Of a DNA stretch of 64,000 nt, positions 49,564 through 59,126 are shown one piece after another. The stretch comes from an uncultured Oscillospiraceae bacterium (GTDB lineage Bacteria; Bacillota; Clostridia; Oscillospirales; Oscillospiraceae). The notes under the pieces are model-generated. The model searched no databases. It was not told the origin of the DNA and saw only the letters and a list, made by a program, of their open reading frames with translations. The stretch is taken from positions 49,847 to 113,846 of the forward strand of contig CANRLF010000005.1 of the NCBI GenBank assembly GCA_947631395.1, in the 5' to 3' direction. The position numbers were made by a program, and so were the translations under genes. How positions within the stretch are numbered: the first letter of the stretch is position 1; every line of letters begins with the position of its first letter.

Positions 49564-51531
49564 ATGGAATTTAAGCTTCACGCGCCATATGAGCCAATGG
49601 GCGACCAGCCGGAGGCCATCGACACGCTGTGCCGCGGGCTGGAGCTCGGCATAGACGAGCAGGTGCTCCTGGGCGTCACGGGCTCGGGCAAGACCTTCAC
49701 CATGGCCAACGTCATCGCCCGGATGAACAGGCCCACCCTGGTGCTCGCCCACAACAAGACCCTGGCGGCACAGCTGTGCGCGGAATTTAAGGAGTTCTTC
49801 CCCGAAAACGCCGTGGAGTACTTCGTCTCCTACTATGACTACTACCAGCCCGAGGCGTACATCCCCCACACCGACACATATATAGAGAAGGACAGCTCCG
49901 TAAACGACGAGATCGACCGCCTTCGCCTCTCCGCCACCGCCTCCCTTCTTGAGCGCCGTGACGTCATCGTGGTGAGCTCCGTCAGCTGTATATACGGCCT
50001 CGGTGAGCCCGACGACTTTGAGGCCATGATGGTGTCCCTCCGGGTGGGCATGGAGATAAAAATACCGGAGCTTCTAAAAAAGCTTGCGGATATACGCTAT
50101 GAGCGCAACGACCTTAGCTTTGAGCGCAACATGTTCCGCGTCCGGGGGGACACGGTGGAGGTCTGGCCGGCCTACTGGAAGGACACGGCGTTGAGGATAG
50201 AGTTTTTCGGTGACGAGGTCGACAGGATAAGCGAGATAAACACCGTCACCGGCGCCGTGGTGCGCAGGCTCACCAATATCCCCATCTGGCCCGCCACCCA
50301 CTATGTGACGCCCAGGGACAAGATGGACCGGGCCATCCAGGAGATACTTCGGGAGATGGACGACCGGGTGAAGTGGTTCAAGGACCACGACAAGCTCATC
50401 GAGGCCCAGAGGATATACCAGCGCACCACCTACGACGTGGAGATGCTCCAGGAGCTGGGCTACTGCTCCGGGATAGAGAACTACTCCCGCATAATCTCCG
50501 GCCGCCCGGTGGGCTCCGCCCCCATGACGCTCCTTGACTATTTCCCAAAGGACTTCATCCTCTTCGTGGACGAAAGCCACGTGACCCTCCCCCAGGTCCG
50601 CGCCATGTACCGTGGCGACCGGGCCAGGAAGGAGTCGCTTGTGGAGTACGGCTTCCGCCTCCCCTCGGCCTTCGACAACAGACCCCTCAAATTCGACGAG
50701 TTCAACGAGAGGATAAATCAGGCCATATACGTGTCCGCCACCCCCGCGGATTATGAGCGCCAGCGCGCCGGCCAGATCGCCGAGCAGATAATAAGGCCCA
50801 CAGGGCTTTTGGACCCCCAGGTCCAGGTCCGCCCGGTGGAGGGCCAGATCGACGACCTGATAGGCGAGATAAACGCCCGCACGGCAAAGCGTGAGCGCGT
50901 CCTCGTCACCACCCTCACAAAGCGCATGGCCGAGGACCTGACGGACTACCTGACCAAGGCCGGTATAAAGGTCCGGTATATGCACCATGACATAGACGCC
51001 ATAGAGCGCATGGAGATAATCAGGGACCTGCGCCTGGGTACCTTCGACGTGCTGGTGGGCATAAACCTTCTGCGCGAGGGCCTGGACCTGCCCGAGGTGA
51101 GCCTGGTCGCCATACTGGACGCCGACAAGGAGGGCTTTTTGCGAAGCGAGACGAGTCTTATACAGACCATCGGCCGGGCCGCCAGAAACGCCCAGGGCCT
51201 CGTCATCCTCTACGCCGACACCGTGACGGACTCCATGCGGGCGGCCATGGACGAGACGGACAGGCGAAGGAAAAAGCAGGACGCCTTCAATAAAGCCAAC
51301 GGCATCGTGCCCAAGACCATCGTCAAGGACATCCGTTCCGTACTGGAGCACGAGGAGGAGAAGCCCGCCCGCGGCATCACCGACGAGGACGGCAAGTACC
51401 TCACGAAGCGCGAGCGCGAGGAGGCCATCGCCAAGCTTGAGAAGGAGATGCGCAAGGCCAGCCAGATGCTCGAATTTGAGTACGCGGCCATACTCAGGGA
51501 CCGCATCATAAAGCTGAGGGGCCAGAAGTGA
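49564..51531 (+). CDS. uvrB: Excinuclease ABC subunit B
   Basis: A 655-residue helicase-like protein with MGDQPEAID, Walker [15 protein letters not shown], the beta-hairpin region [36 protein letters not shown] and a C-terminal UVR motif ([20 protein letters not shown]). UvrB is loaded by UvrA on lesions and recruits UvrC; uvrC is not in this window. It is part of radC-uvrB-x-recD2-comFC, and no LexA box was seen in front of the unit. Confidence 0.97.
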   Translation: MEFKLHAPYEPMGDQPEAIDTLCRGLELGIDEQVLLGVTGSGKTFTMANVIARMNRPTLVLAHNKTLAAQLCAEFKEFFPENAVEYFVSYYDYYQPEAYIPHTDTYIEKDSSVNDEIDRLRLSATASLLERRDVIVVSSVSCIYGLGEPDDFEAMMVSLRVGMEIKIPELLKKLADIRYERNDLSFERNMFRVRGDTVEVWPAYWKDTALRIEFFGDEVDRISEINTVTGAVVRRLTNIPIWPATHYVTPRDKMDRAIQEILREMDDRVKWFKDHDKLIEAQRIYQRTTYDVEMLQELGYCSGIENYSRIISGRPVGSAPMTLLDYFPKDFILFVDESHVTLPQVRAMYRGDRARKESLVEYGFRLPSAFDNRPLKFDEFNERINQAIYVSATPADYERQRAGQIAEQIIRPTGLLDPQVQVRPVEGQIDDLIGEINARTAKRERVLVTTLTKRMAEDLTDYLTKAGIKVRYMHHDIDAIERMEIIRDLRLGTFDVLVGINLLREGLDLPEVSLVAILDADKEGFLRSETSLIQTIGRAARNAQGLVILYADTVTDSMRAAMDETDRRRKKQDAFNKANGIVPKTIVKDIRSVLEHEEEKPARGITDEDGKYLTKREREEAIAKLEKEMRKASQMLEFEYAAILRDRIIKLRGQK

Positions 51532-51594
51532 CCATTTTCCCCGGTATTGACAATTTATCCCCCGCGGGCATATTTTGTCACAGGGGGCGATGTG

Positions 51595-51912
51595 ATGCTT
51601 GCGGAGACATTGATAGGTGTGGCGATAGTCGCGGCGGTGATCTTCACCGTGTGTGTCGTAAGGGCCTTACTGCCCGGACCCGGTAGGACCCCGGGGGTGG
51701 AGCGCCTCAGGGTGCTGAGATGTACCGGCGAGGCCGTTGGCCTGGAGGCGGCGGCCAGGGAGTCGGGACCTTATGAGCGGCTGTATATACTTGACGACGG
51801 CATGACGCCGGAGGCCCTGCGCCGGGCGAGGATATTGGCTGACAGGCGCGGGGCGCTGATAATCACAAAAGACGAAATTTCGGAAGGAACAAGAGACGCG
51901 GATGGACGGTAA
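51595..51912 (+). CDS. Small single-pass membrane protein of unknown function
   Basis: A 105-residue protein with one N-terminal membrane helix (TLIGVAIVAAVIFTVCVVRA) and a soluble domain containing ERLYILDDGMTPEALRRARI and GALIITKDE. The ATG follows CAGGGGGCGATGTG; an upstream in-frame start lacks a ribosome site. The 3' end overlaps recD2 by 11 nt. The soluble part recalls a small alpha/beta sensor-like fold found in similar Clostridial proteins, but I assign no function. Confidence 0.65.
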   Translation: MLAETLIGVAIVAAVIFTVCVVRALLPGPGRTPGVERLRVLRCTGEAVGLEAAARESGPYERLYILDDGMTPEALRRARILADRRGALIITKDEISEGTRDADGR

Positions 51913-54178
51913 CGAGCTTATTGTCATAGAGGGAACGGTGCAGGCCATAATCTTCCAAAACCCGGAGAACGGCTACACCGTTCTCAGACTGCGCGTCGGG
52001 GACGAGAGCGTCACGGCGGTGGGCACACTGCCGGGGCTGGCCCCCGGGGAGGGGTTGAGGCTATACGGGTCGTGGAACACCCACGCCTCCTTCGGACAGC
52101 AGTTCAAGGCCGAACACGCCGAGCGGAGCCTCCCCGAGGGGAGCTCCGCCATATACGAGTACCTGGCCGGCGGGGCCATAAAGGGCGTGGGCCCGAAACT
52201 GGCAAGGCAGATCGTGTCCGAATTTGGCCCCCGGACCTTGGAGGTCATCGAGACCAGCCCCGAGGAGCTTACGAAAATAAAGGGCATCACCGACAAAAAG
52301 GCCCGGGACATCGGCGAGCGTTTCCGCCAGCAGACGGGTATGCGCCGGCTCATGGAATTTTTGGCGGACAACGGCGTGAAGCCCATCGCCGCGGCCCGGC
52401 TCTACCGCACCTACGGCGAGGAGGCCGAGCAGGTCATAACCGAAAATCCCTACATACTTGCCGACGAGTATTTCGGCCTCGATTTCTTCGCCGCCGACGA
52501 GTTTGCCAGGAAGCTGGACTTCACCGCCGACGCCCCTGAGCGCGTGGAGGCCGCCATCCGGTTCGAGATGCGCCACAATGAGGGCAACGGCCACGTATTC
52601 CTGCCGGTGGACAAGCTCACCGCCGCCACGGCCCAGCTCATATCCGTGGAGCCCGACAGCGTGGAGCGCGGCCTTGCGAGCCTCGTGGAAAGGGGCGACG
52701 CCGTGGCCCAGACCGTGGCCGGTGTGGAGGGGCTGTACCTTGCCGACCTATACGAGGCCGAGCGCCACGTGGCCCTCAGAATCGGCGAAATGGCCCGAAG
52801 GCGCGTCGACAAGGTCCAGGGCCTTCAGATACTGATGGAGCGGGCGGAGTACGCCTGCGGCATAACCTTCGCGAAAAAACAGCGGGAGGCCCTTGAGGCC
52901 GCGGCCAACGGCCGGGTCATGGTCCTCACCGGCGGCCCCGGCACCGGCAAGACCACCACCGTCCGGGGCATACTTGGCCTCTATGACGAGATGGGTATAA
53001 AAACCCTCCTCACCGCCCCCACCGGCAGGGCCGCAAAGCGCCTCACTGAGCTCACCGGCCGTGAGGCCCAGACCGTCCACCGCCTCCTTGGGGCCGGTAT
53101 GCCGGAGAGCGGCCTTGGCACCGTCTTTGAAAAATGCGTCTCGGACATGCTTGAGTGCGACGCCGTCATACTTGACGAGACCAGCATGGTGGACATACGC
53201 CTTATGGCCGCGCTGCTTGACGCCATGCCGCCGGATTCCCGGCTCATAATGGTCGGCGACGCGGACCAGCTGCCCTCCGTGGGCCCCGGGAACGTGTTCG
53301 GCGACGTCATACGAAGCGCCGTGGTGCCGGTCATAGCCCTGACGGACATCTTCCGCCAGGCCAAGGAGAGCGCCATAGTCAAAAACGCCCACATGATAAA
53401 TAAGGGCGTGACGCCGGAGCTCAAAAACGCCGGCGGCGACTTCTTCTTTTTAAGGCGTCCGGACGCCGCCTCCGTCACCGCCACGGTGACGGAGCTAATA
53501 TCCTCGAGACTTCCCAAAAACATGGGCGTCCCGCCGGAGGACATACAGGTCCTGGCCCCCTCCCGCAAGTACGCCGGCGGCGCCCGGGAGCTGAACGCCG
53601 CCATCCAGGAGGCGCTGAATCCCCCGTCGGAGGACAAGAAGGAAAAGACCGTAGGAAATATCACCTTCCGTGTTGGCGACAGGGTGATGCAAACAAGAAA
53701 CAATTATGATATAATATGGGTAAAGTCCTCCTCGCCGGAGGAGGATAAGAGCCGGGCCGACGCCGTCGCCGCCAGTACCCAGGAGCGGGAGAGCGAGACC
53801 CGCCGCCACGAGGCCGGCACCGGCATCTTCAACGGCGACGTGGGCTACATCGAGGGCATGGACGAGAGCATCGCCTACATACGCTTCGATGAGCGCCTCG
53901 TGCCTTACCCCTTTGACCAGATGACGGACCTGGAGCTGGCCTACGCCGTGACCGTCCACAAATCCCAGGGCAGTGAGTACCGGGCGGTCATCCTGGCGCT
54001 GCCCAAGTGCCCGCCGGGCCTTGTTAACAGGAGCCTTCTCTACACCGCGGTGACCAGGGCCCGGGAGCTGCTTATCGCCGTGGGCGGCGCCGACGTGTTC
54101 GCGGCCATGGTCGCCAACGACAGACGCCAGCGGCGCTACTCCGGCCTCAGGGCTCGGCTGTGCGGCGAGGTGAGCTGA
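51902..54178 (+). CDS. recD2: SF1B DNA helicase RecD2
   Basis: A 758-residue RecD-like helicase with the RecD2-specific N-terminal domain (OB-like segment and helix-hairpin-helix repeats near KGVGPKLARQIVSEFGPR and IKGITDKKARDIGERF), then Walker A VLTGGPGTGKTTTVRG, motif II VILDETSMVD, motif III VGDADQLPSVGPGN and motif VI AYAVTVHKSQGSEY. It acts without RecBC in repair and replication-conflict resolution. A hydrophilic insertion near 605-640 precedes motif V. comFC starts on its last stop base. Confidence 0.95.
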   Translation: MDGNELIVIEGTVQAIIFQNPENGYTVLRLRVGDESVTAVGTLPGLAPGEGLRLYGSWNTHASFGQQFKAEHAERSLPEGSSAIYEYLAGGAIKGVGPKLARQIVSEFGPRTLEVIETSPEELTKIKGITDKKARDIGERFRQQTGMRRLMEFLADNGVKPIAAARLYRTYGEEAEQVITENPYILADEYFGLDFFAADEFARKLDFTADAPERVEAAIRFEMRHNEGNGHVFLPVDKLTAATAQLISVEPDSVERGLASLVERGDAVAQTVAGVEGLYLADLYEAERHVALRIGEMARRRVDKVQGLQILMERAEYACGITFAKKQREALEAAANGRVMVLTGGPGTGKTTTVRGILGLYDEMGIKTLLTAPTGRAAKRLTELTGREAQTVHRLLGAGMPESGLGTVFEKCVSDMLECDAVILDETSMVDIRLMAALLDAMPPDSRLIMVGDADQLPSVGPGNVFGDVIRSAVVPVIALTDIFRQAKESAIVKNAHMINKGVTPELKNAGGDFFFLRRPDAASVTATVTELISSRLPKNMGVPPEDIQVLAPSRKYAGGARELNAAIQEALNPPSEDKKEKTVGNITFRVGDRVMQTRNNYDIIWVKSSSPEEDKSRADAVAASTQERESETRRHEAGTGIFNGDVGYIEGMDESIAYIRFDERLVPYPFDQMTDLELAYAVTVHKSQGSEYRAVILALPKCPPGLVNRSLLYTAVTRARELLIAVGGADVFAAMVANDRRQRRYSGLRARLCGEVS

Positions 54179-54826
54179 ATGGGCATACTCAAGCTCCTCT
54201 TCCCGCCAAGATGTATGTTCTGCCGGAGGATCATCGACGGCGGCCACATCTGCGACGGGTGCCTTGACGGACTTCCTCGGTGCGGAGCCGTAAAAAACCG
54301 GGGAGAATTTTTCTCCGCCTGCGCCGCGCCCCTATATTACGAGGGCCCCGTGCGCAAGGCCCTTCACCGCTATAAGTTCTCCGGCAAGCGCGGCTATGCC
54401 GCCGGCTTTTCGGAGCTCATGGCCCGGACGGCGTCGGAGGAGCTGTCGGACAGCTTTGACCTTGTGACCTGGGTCCCCGTCAGCGCCAAAAGGCTCAGAC
54501 AGCGCGGCTACGACCAGGCCCGCCTTCTGGCGGAGGAGACCGCCGCCCGCCTGGGGACAAGGGCCGTGCCAACACTCAAAAAATCCCGGCACACGGCGGC
54601 AAATTCCACTCTGGAGAGCCGGGAGAGCCGGGCGGCCAACGTCCTCGGGGCCTACGAGGCGCCGGACCGGACGGTCGTCACCGGCAGAAGGGTCCTCCTC
54701 ATCGACGACATCTTCACCACCGGCGCCACGATGTCCGAATGCTCCAGGATCCTCCTTATGGCCGGGGCCGAGGACGTGGTGTGCCTGACGGTGGCCGCCG
54801 CCAGAAGAAATAACAGGAAGAATTGA
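54179..54826 (+). CDS. comFC: ComF-family phosphoribosyltransferase-like protein
   Basis: A 215-residue protein. A four-cysteine zinc finger at the N-terminus (PPRCMFCRRIIDGGHICDGC) is followed by a type I PRTase fold with RLRQRGYDQARLLAE and PRPP loop LLIDDIFTTGATMSEC. ComFC is needed for natural transformation in Bacillus, helping incoming single-stranded DNA. Its ATG begins directly after the recD2 stop. Other late competence genes are not in this window. Confidence 0.93.
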   Translation: MGILKLLFPPRCMFCRRIIDGGHICDGCLDGLPRCGAVKNRGEFFSACAAPLYYEGPVRKALHRYKFSGKRGYAAGFSELMARTASEELSDSFDLVTWVPVSAKRLRQRGYDQARLLAEETAARLGTRAVPTLKKSRHTAANSTLESRESRAANVLGAYEAPDRTVVTGRRVLLIDDIFTTGATMSECSRILLMAGAEDVVCLTVAAARRNNRKN

Positions 54827-54874
54827 CCACATTATTGGATATAATAAAAACAGCACTTACCGGAGGGAAAAATT

Positions 54875-55900
54875 ATGATTTTCGGACGCGACATCGGAAT
54901 TGATCTTGGTACGGCCACCGTGGCCGTGGCGGTCAGGGGAAAGGGGATAGTGACCCGCGAGCCATCCGTGGTTGCCATGGACAAGAACACCGGCCGGCTC
55001 CTGAAGGTGGGGACCGCGGCCCAGAGGATGCTGGGGCGGACCCCGGGGAACATCGTGGCCATACACCCGCTGTCCGGCGGGGTAATATCCGACTTCGACA
55101 TGACCGAGCGGCTCATAAGGGAGCTTCTGCGCCGTGTCACCTCCTTCAGCCTCCTGAAGCCCCGTGTGGTGGTGTCCGTCCCCTCGGGCATAACGGAGGT
55201 AGAGGAGCGGGCCGTCATCGACGCCGGCATCCGCGCGGGCGCCAGGCGCGTATATTTGATGGAGGCCCCCGTGGCGGCGGCCATGGGCGCCGGAGTGGAC
55301 ATATCAAAGGCCGAGGGCAACATGGTGGTGGACGTGGGCGCGGGCACCACCGACATCGCCGTCCTGTCCCTGTCGGGCGTCGTGCAGTCCGAGTCCATAA
55401 GGACCGCCGGGGACGCCTTTGACGAGGCCATAATCAAGTATATCCGCAAAAAGCACAACCTGCTCATCGGCAAAAACACCGCCGAGGAGCTTAAAAAATC
55501 CATCGGATGCGTGTTCCCCAGGCCCGAGGAGACAGCCGTTGAGGTCAAGGGCCGTTGCCTTATGACCGGCCTTCCCAGAATGGTGTCCATAAGCTCCCCC
55601 GAGATGATAGAGGCGTTCGACGAGGTGTCCGAGCAGATACTTGAGGCCATCCACCGTGTGCTGGAGAACACACCGCCGGAGCTGGTGGCCGATATATCCG
55701 AAAACGGCATAGTCATCACCGGCGGCGGGGCCCTCATATGGGGCTTTGACCGCCTTGTGGAGAGCTCCACCAGCATCGCCACCCGCATCGCCGATGACGC
55801 GGACATGTGCGTGGCCTACGGCATGAACAAGTCCCTTGAGATGATAAGCGATATGCAGGAGGGCCCCCTCAACCTGTCCCGCAGGAGACAGCTGAGGTGA
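54875..55900 (+). CDS. mreB: Rod-shape-determining protein, MreB family
   Basis: A 341-residue bacterial actin: phosphate 1 loop DIGIDLGTATVAVAV, connect 1 ISDFDMTERLIREL, phosphate 2 VVDVGAGTTDIAVL and adenosine loop GIVITGGGALIWGFD. It polymerises under the membrane and guides peptidoglycan synthesis in elongation. mreC and mreD do not follow, so it may be an Mbl- or MreBH-type paralogue. GGAGGGAAAAATT precedes the ATG. The stop overlaps the HAD gene (GTGA). Confidence 0.92.
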   Translation: MIFGRDIGIDLGTATVAVAVRGKGIVTREPSVVAMDKNTGRLLKVGTAAQRMLGRTPGNIVAIHPLSGGVISDFDMTERLIRELLRRVTSFSLLKPRVVVSVPSGITEVEERAVIDAGIRAGARRVYLMEAPVAAAMGAGVDISKAEGNMVVDVGAGTTDIAVLSLSGVVQSESIRTAGDAFDEAIIKYIRKKHNLLIGKNTAEELKKSIGCVFPRPEETAVEVKGRCLMTGLPRMVSISSPEMIEAFDEVSEQILEAIHRVLENTPPELVADISENGIVITGGGALIWGFDRLVESSTSIATRIADDADMCVAYGMNKSLEMISDMQEGPLNLSRRRQLR

Positions 55901-56529
55901 CCGCCCTCATTTGGGACCTGGACGGTACGCTCCTCGACTCCTACAAGGTCATAGTCCCCTGCGTCCTTGAGACGCTGAGAGAGTCCGGGGTTGAGGCCCA
56001 AAGGGACGGCGTCTACCGCCGCCTCATCGCCACCTCCGTGAAGTCCTTTTTTACTGAGGTCGGAACGGAGCGGGGCCTGGACCCCGAGAGGCTGTGGGCC
56101 CGCTATCAGGAGCTCAGCACCGCCCGGGACGGCGAGGTCACCCTGATGCCCGGGGCGGCGGAGGCCCTTCGCGCCCTCCAGCTTCTCGGCGTCCGCAATT
56201 TCGTCTACACCCACAAGGGCCCCACCGCCGCCGCGGTCCTCGACAGGCTGGGCATAGGCCGGTATTTTGACTACATCCTCACCGCCGGTGCCGGCCTTCC
56301 ACGAAAGCCCGCCCCCGACGGCATAGAGTGGATAGTCCGCCGCTTTGACCTTGACAAACGCCGGACCTTTTACATAGGCGACAGGCGCATCGACGTCCAG
56401 TGCGCCGAAAACTCCGGCGTCCGGTGCGTCCTCTATCTCCCGGAGACCTCCGTGGGCGCCCCAACGGGCCGCGAGTGGCGCGTCGCGCGGGACCTTCGCG
56501 AGATACCTGATATGATTTTCCCCGAATAA
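55897..56529 (+). CDS. HAD-superfamily hydrolase
   Basis: A 210-residue HAD phosphatase with motif I LIWDLDGTLLDSYK, helical cap (about 15-85), motif II FVYTHKG, Lys in PRKPAPDG and motif III/IV FYIGDRRIDVQCAENSG. In this group the IV-motif second Asp binds Mg. The GTG start shares bases with the mreB stop and GCAGGAGACAGCTGAG lies upstream. The substrate is unknown; PgmB- or Gph-like activity is possible. Confidence 0.85.
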   Translation: MTALIWDLDGTLLDSYKVIVPCVLETLRESGVEAQRDGVYRRLIATSVKSFFTEVGTERGLDPERLWARYQELSTARDGEVTLMPGAAEALRALQLLGVRNFVYTHKGPTAAAVLDRLGIGRYFDYILTAGAGLPRKPAPDGIEWIVRRFDLDKRRTFYIGDRRIDVQCAENSGVRCVLYLPETSVGAPTGREWRVARDLREIPDMIFPE

Positions 56530-56531
56530 AA

Positions 56532-56570
56532 AAGGCTGACGGAGCGTAACCGTCAGCCTTAAAATTTTTA
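56532..56570. terminator. Bidirectional terminator between HAD and XpaC-like genes
   Basis: An 11-bp stem AAGGCTGACGG/CCGTCAGCCTT, 7-nt loop, then AAAATTTTT; A-runs on the other side serve minus-strand transcripts. Confidence 0.85.
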
Positions 56571-56576
56571 TACCGC

Positions 56577-57974
56577 TTATTCCTTCTTCTCCTTCGCCTG
56601 AGCCGCCTGGGAGGCTTGAGCCTGGAAGGCGCTTCCGTCGCCGGTGAGGCCGTCGCGGCGGAGCATGTTCTCCAAAACGTCGATGTCTGAGGATATGTCC
56701 ATGGCCTCGGACTCATACAGCTTGTCGAGCTGCTTCTTGAACCCGTCCACCAGGGTATCGAGTATCCGCTCGATCTCCGCCTTGGTGGAGCGTATGTTGT
56801 CCCCGTCCGCGCCGGACTTCTCAAAGTCCGCGTAGGACCTGAGGAGCTTCAGGGTGGTGGGCAGGTAATAGCTCATAAAGGACTTTATCTGTGGCTCCTT
56901 CTCGGGCTTTTCCTGAACGGCCTTGAATATCCGCCCGGTCAGGTCCTCCATCTCGTCGATGCGCCTTGAAACGCCCTCGTCGGGTATCTCGTCGTTGAGC
57001 TTGCGGATCTGACGCAGTATGGATTTATACCGGTCCTCGTCGTCGGCCGGGGGAGTGGGAGACGTCTCCGCCTTGGGGGCCGCGCCGGGCTTCAGCACCA
57101 GCACGCCGTCGCCCTGGTCGATGTACGCGGTCTTTGTAAGTAACCCCTTGTCTATCATCGCCTCCAGGTCCCGGCGGCACTTGCGCTGTGAGATGCCCGC
57201 CTTCCGGGCCAGCTCCTCCACAGGTACGCAGTCCCGCCCCTCGCAGGCGGCCCGATACAGCTTAAAGCGGTTCTCCCGCTTTTTGAGGTACCCCCCGAAC
57301 CCTATGACGCCCACACCGCCCAGGGCGGCAATGACGCCGGACACAAGGCCGAACACGCTCTCCCCGCTGATGGCCAGCCTCAGTATGCCTATGCCTATCA
57401 GGACTATCCCCGCTATCAGTAGCCATGTGCGGAGCTTCCCGTCGGGCTTTACCGGCGCGTCGGCCGTGCCCTTCGGTATGTCCGCTTTCTTTTTCGCGTC
57501 ACTCTCCGCGGCCCGGGACACCATATTCGACCCCTGGGCCCCGCCGGAGGGCCTGTTCTTGACCTGAGGCTCCGGCCTTTTGACCGCGGGCCTTATGACC
57601 ACCGTCCTGTCAACGTAGTTTATATACGCGTCGGGCCCGAAGCGCCCCTCGGACACCATCTTCTGAAGGTCCTTTAGAGCCGTCTCATAGCTCACCCCCA
57701 GGGCCGAGGCCAGATACGGTATGGACTCCACGTCCCGTCCCTCGGTAATTATGAGGTACTTGTCCATCCTGACTGCCTGCCGGTTGTCGGGTGATGACGT
57801 GCTCTCCTTCCTCCCCAGTACAGTCTTGAAGAAAAAGACCATCCCTACGATAACCCCCACGGGTATGAACGGCACGACGAGCTGAGGGGCCATGACCATG
57901 GCCGCGAACAGGAACCACACAAAAATCAGCCAGCCCGGTTTTTTCCCGTCATTGTTTTTTCTGTTTCCGGCCAC
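56577..57974 (-). CDS. XpaC-like membrane protein with duplicated winged-helix-like segments
   Basis: A 465-residue protein. Two N-terminal hydrophobic segments (about 13-48) precede a helix-turn-helix-like segment (IPYLASALGVSYETALKDLQ), another pair of hydrophobic segments (about 185-230), a second such segment (VEELARKAGISQRKCRRDLE), and a C-terminal XpaC-type helical domain (about 310-440: FMSYYLPTTLKLLRSYADF). XpaC is named for hydrolysis of an indolyl phosphate, but its real function is unclear; the C-terminal domain is often linked to TelA-type toxic-anion resistance proteins, which are absent here. Confidence 0.8.
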   Translation of the reverse strand: MAGNRKNNDGKKPGWLIFVWFLFAAMVMAPQLVVPFIPVGVIVGMVFFFKTVLGRKESTSSPDNRQAVRMDKYLIITEGRDVESIPYLASALGVSYETALKDLQKMVSEGRFGPDAYINYVDRTVVIRPAVKRPEPQVKNRPSGGAQGSNMVSRAAESDAKKKADIPKGTADAPVKPDGKLRTWLLIAGIVLIGIGILRLAISGESVFGLVSGVIAALGGVGVIGFGGYLKKRENRFKLYRAACEGRDCVPVEELARKAGISQRKCRRDLEAMIDKGLLTKTAYIDQGDGVLVLKPGAAPKAETSPTPPADDEDRYKSILRQIRKLNDEIPDEGVSRRIDEMEDLTGRIFKAVQEKPEKEPQIKSFMSYYLPTTLKLLRSYADFEKSGADGDNIRSTKAEIERILDTLVDGFKKQLDKLYESEAMDISSDIDVLENMLRRDGLTGDGSAFQAQASQAAQAKEKKE

Positions 57975-58032
57975 ATGACCGCCCCCCTCCCACGGATTAC
58001 GTTTTATATGTTATACATTATTGCAACTGGGC

Positions 58033-58446
58033 TTATTTGTCAAGAACAAGATTGTCAACGCCGTTCTCGTCGAACTCCTCCAGGTACTCCTCCATGCGCT
58101 CGGTGAGCTCCCTGTAATTCGCCTCCGTCACCGGCGCGAAGTCCATATCCCTGCGGGCCAGCTCCTCGGCCAGTATGTCGAAGAACACCGAGTCCTCATA
58201 GTCCATAATGGCCTCATGGATGCCCCCCTCCTCAAAGGCCGTGGATGGCAGCACCGTGCCGCCGTCGATGGCGTACAGCTCCTCCATCCCCGACTCCTGA
58301 AGGCACTGGGCAAAGACCGCGCTCTCCACCTCGTCGTAATCCGGTATCCTGTCCTCGCCTCTGGTGGAGTTCAGGACCCAGTTGCCGATATACACAAGGT
58401 CCAGCAGCCGCCGGAACTCCTTGTTTGAAAGATCAAAATGTATCAC
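58033..58446 (-). CDS. Acidic protein of unknown function
   Basis: A 137-residue soluble, strongly acidic protein (IHFDLSNKEFRRLLDLVYIG at the start, FEEGGIHEAIMDYEDSVFFD in the middle, ERMEEYLEEFDENGVDN near the end). The GTG start has AAAGGAGGGCGGGGGC upstream; upstream in-frame codons would add a hydrophobic stretch without ribosome site. No domain is recognised. It is divergent from the ywiB-like gene and lies before the XpaC-like gene on the same strand. Confidence 0.7.
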   Translation of the reverse strand: MIHFDLSNKEFRRLLDLVYIGNWVLNSTRGEDRIPDYDEVESAVFAQCLQESGMEELYAIDGGTVLPSTAFEEGGIHEAIMDYEDSVFFDILAEELARRDMDFAPVTEANYRELTERMEEYLEEFDENGVDNLVLDK

Positions 58447-58508
58447 GCCCCCGCCCTCCTTTTCTCCGGTTCTGCGCATCGGGATAAGATACAGTATGGT
58501 ATAAATGA

Positions 58509-58540
58509 GTATAATATCCGCCACTGCGGGGATATTATAC
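58509..58540. repeat. Hairpin in the divergent intergenic region
   Basis: GTATAATATCC/GGATATTATAC, 11 bp, with a 10-nt loop. The arms resemble H1 of the polA-leader element (TATAATATCC). Confidence 0.6.
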
Positions 58541-58585
58541 CACTTTATCAACCATAATTCCACCGAAAATCTGATCAAAATCATA

Positions 58586-58614
58586 GTGACATTTCGCGCC
58601 CGGTATGGTATTAT
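58586..58614 (+). promoter_or_regulatory. Promoter of the ywiB-like/argS operon
   Basis: GTGACA, 17-bp spacer and TATTAT, 50 bp before the GTG start. No T-box was found before argS. Confidence 0.6.
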
Positions 58615-58664
58615 AAGAAAACAGCGCGTATCAGCGCCCAAACGGTGTAAAGGAGGGTAAGCGC

Positions 58665-59114
58665 GTGAAGGACGATATGAGGCCCCTGGACGGCAGGGCG
58701 GCCCGGGACGTCACCATCTCCATAAAGGGCCTTATGGGCACCGATGAGGACGGCGAGGACATCGAGCTCGTCACCGGCGGGAAATATACCTATGACGACC
58801 GACGGGCGGCCTTTGAGTATATGGAAACGGAGCTCACGGGCATGAAGGGCACTAAGACCAAGGTCACCGTGGACCCTGACGGGGTGCTGATAACACGCAG
58901 CGGCACCTTCAACATGCACATGGCCTTTGAGGAGGGCCGAAAAAACTACGTAAATTACGAGACCCCATACGGCTTTTTCACCATGGGCCTCGCCACCCAG
59001 AGCATAAAAAACGAGCTCACCCCCGCCGGCGGCCGGCTGGAGGTCCGGTATCTCCTTGACCTGGACAGCGCCATGACCACGAAGAACACGGTGGAAATAA
59101 ACATCAAAGCGTGA
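58665..59114 (+). CDS. DUF1934 family protein, YwiB-like
   Basis: A 149-residue beta-barrel protein of the calycin-like DUF1934/YwiB family, with RDVTISIKGLMGTDEDGEDI and the family's GKYTYDD and MHMAFEEGRKNYVNYETPYG. The gene stands directly before argS in many Firmicutes, as in Bacillus ywiB-argS; the function is unknown. The GTG start has AAAGGAGGG upstream with normal spacing. Confidence 0.85.
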   Translation: MKDDMRPLDGRAARDVTISIKGLMGTDEDGEDIELVTGGKYTYDDRRAAFEYMETELTGMKGTKTKVTVDPDGVLITRSGTFNMHMAFEEGRKNYVNYETPYGFFTMGLATQSIKNELTPAGGRLEVRYLLDLDSAMTTKNTVEINIKA

Positions 59115-59126
59115 GAGGACATTCAA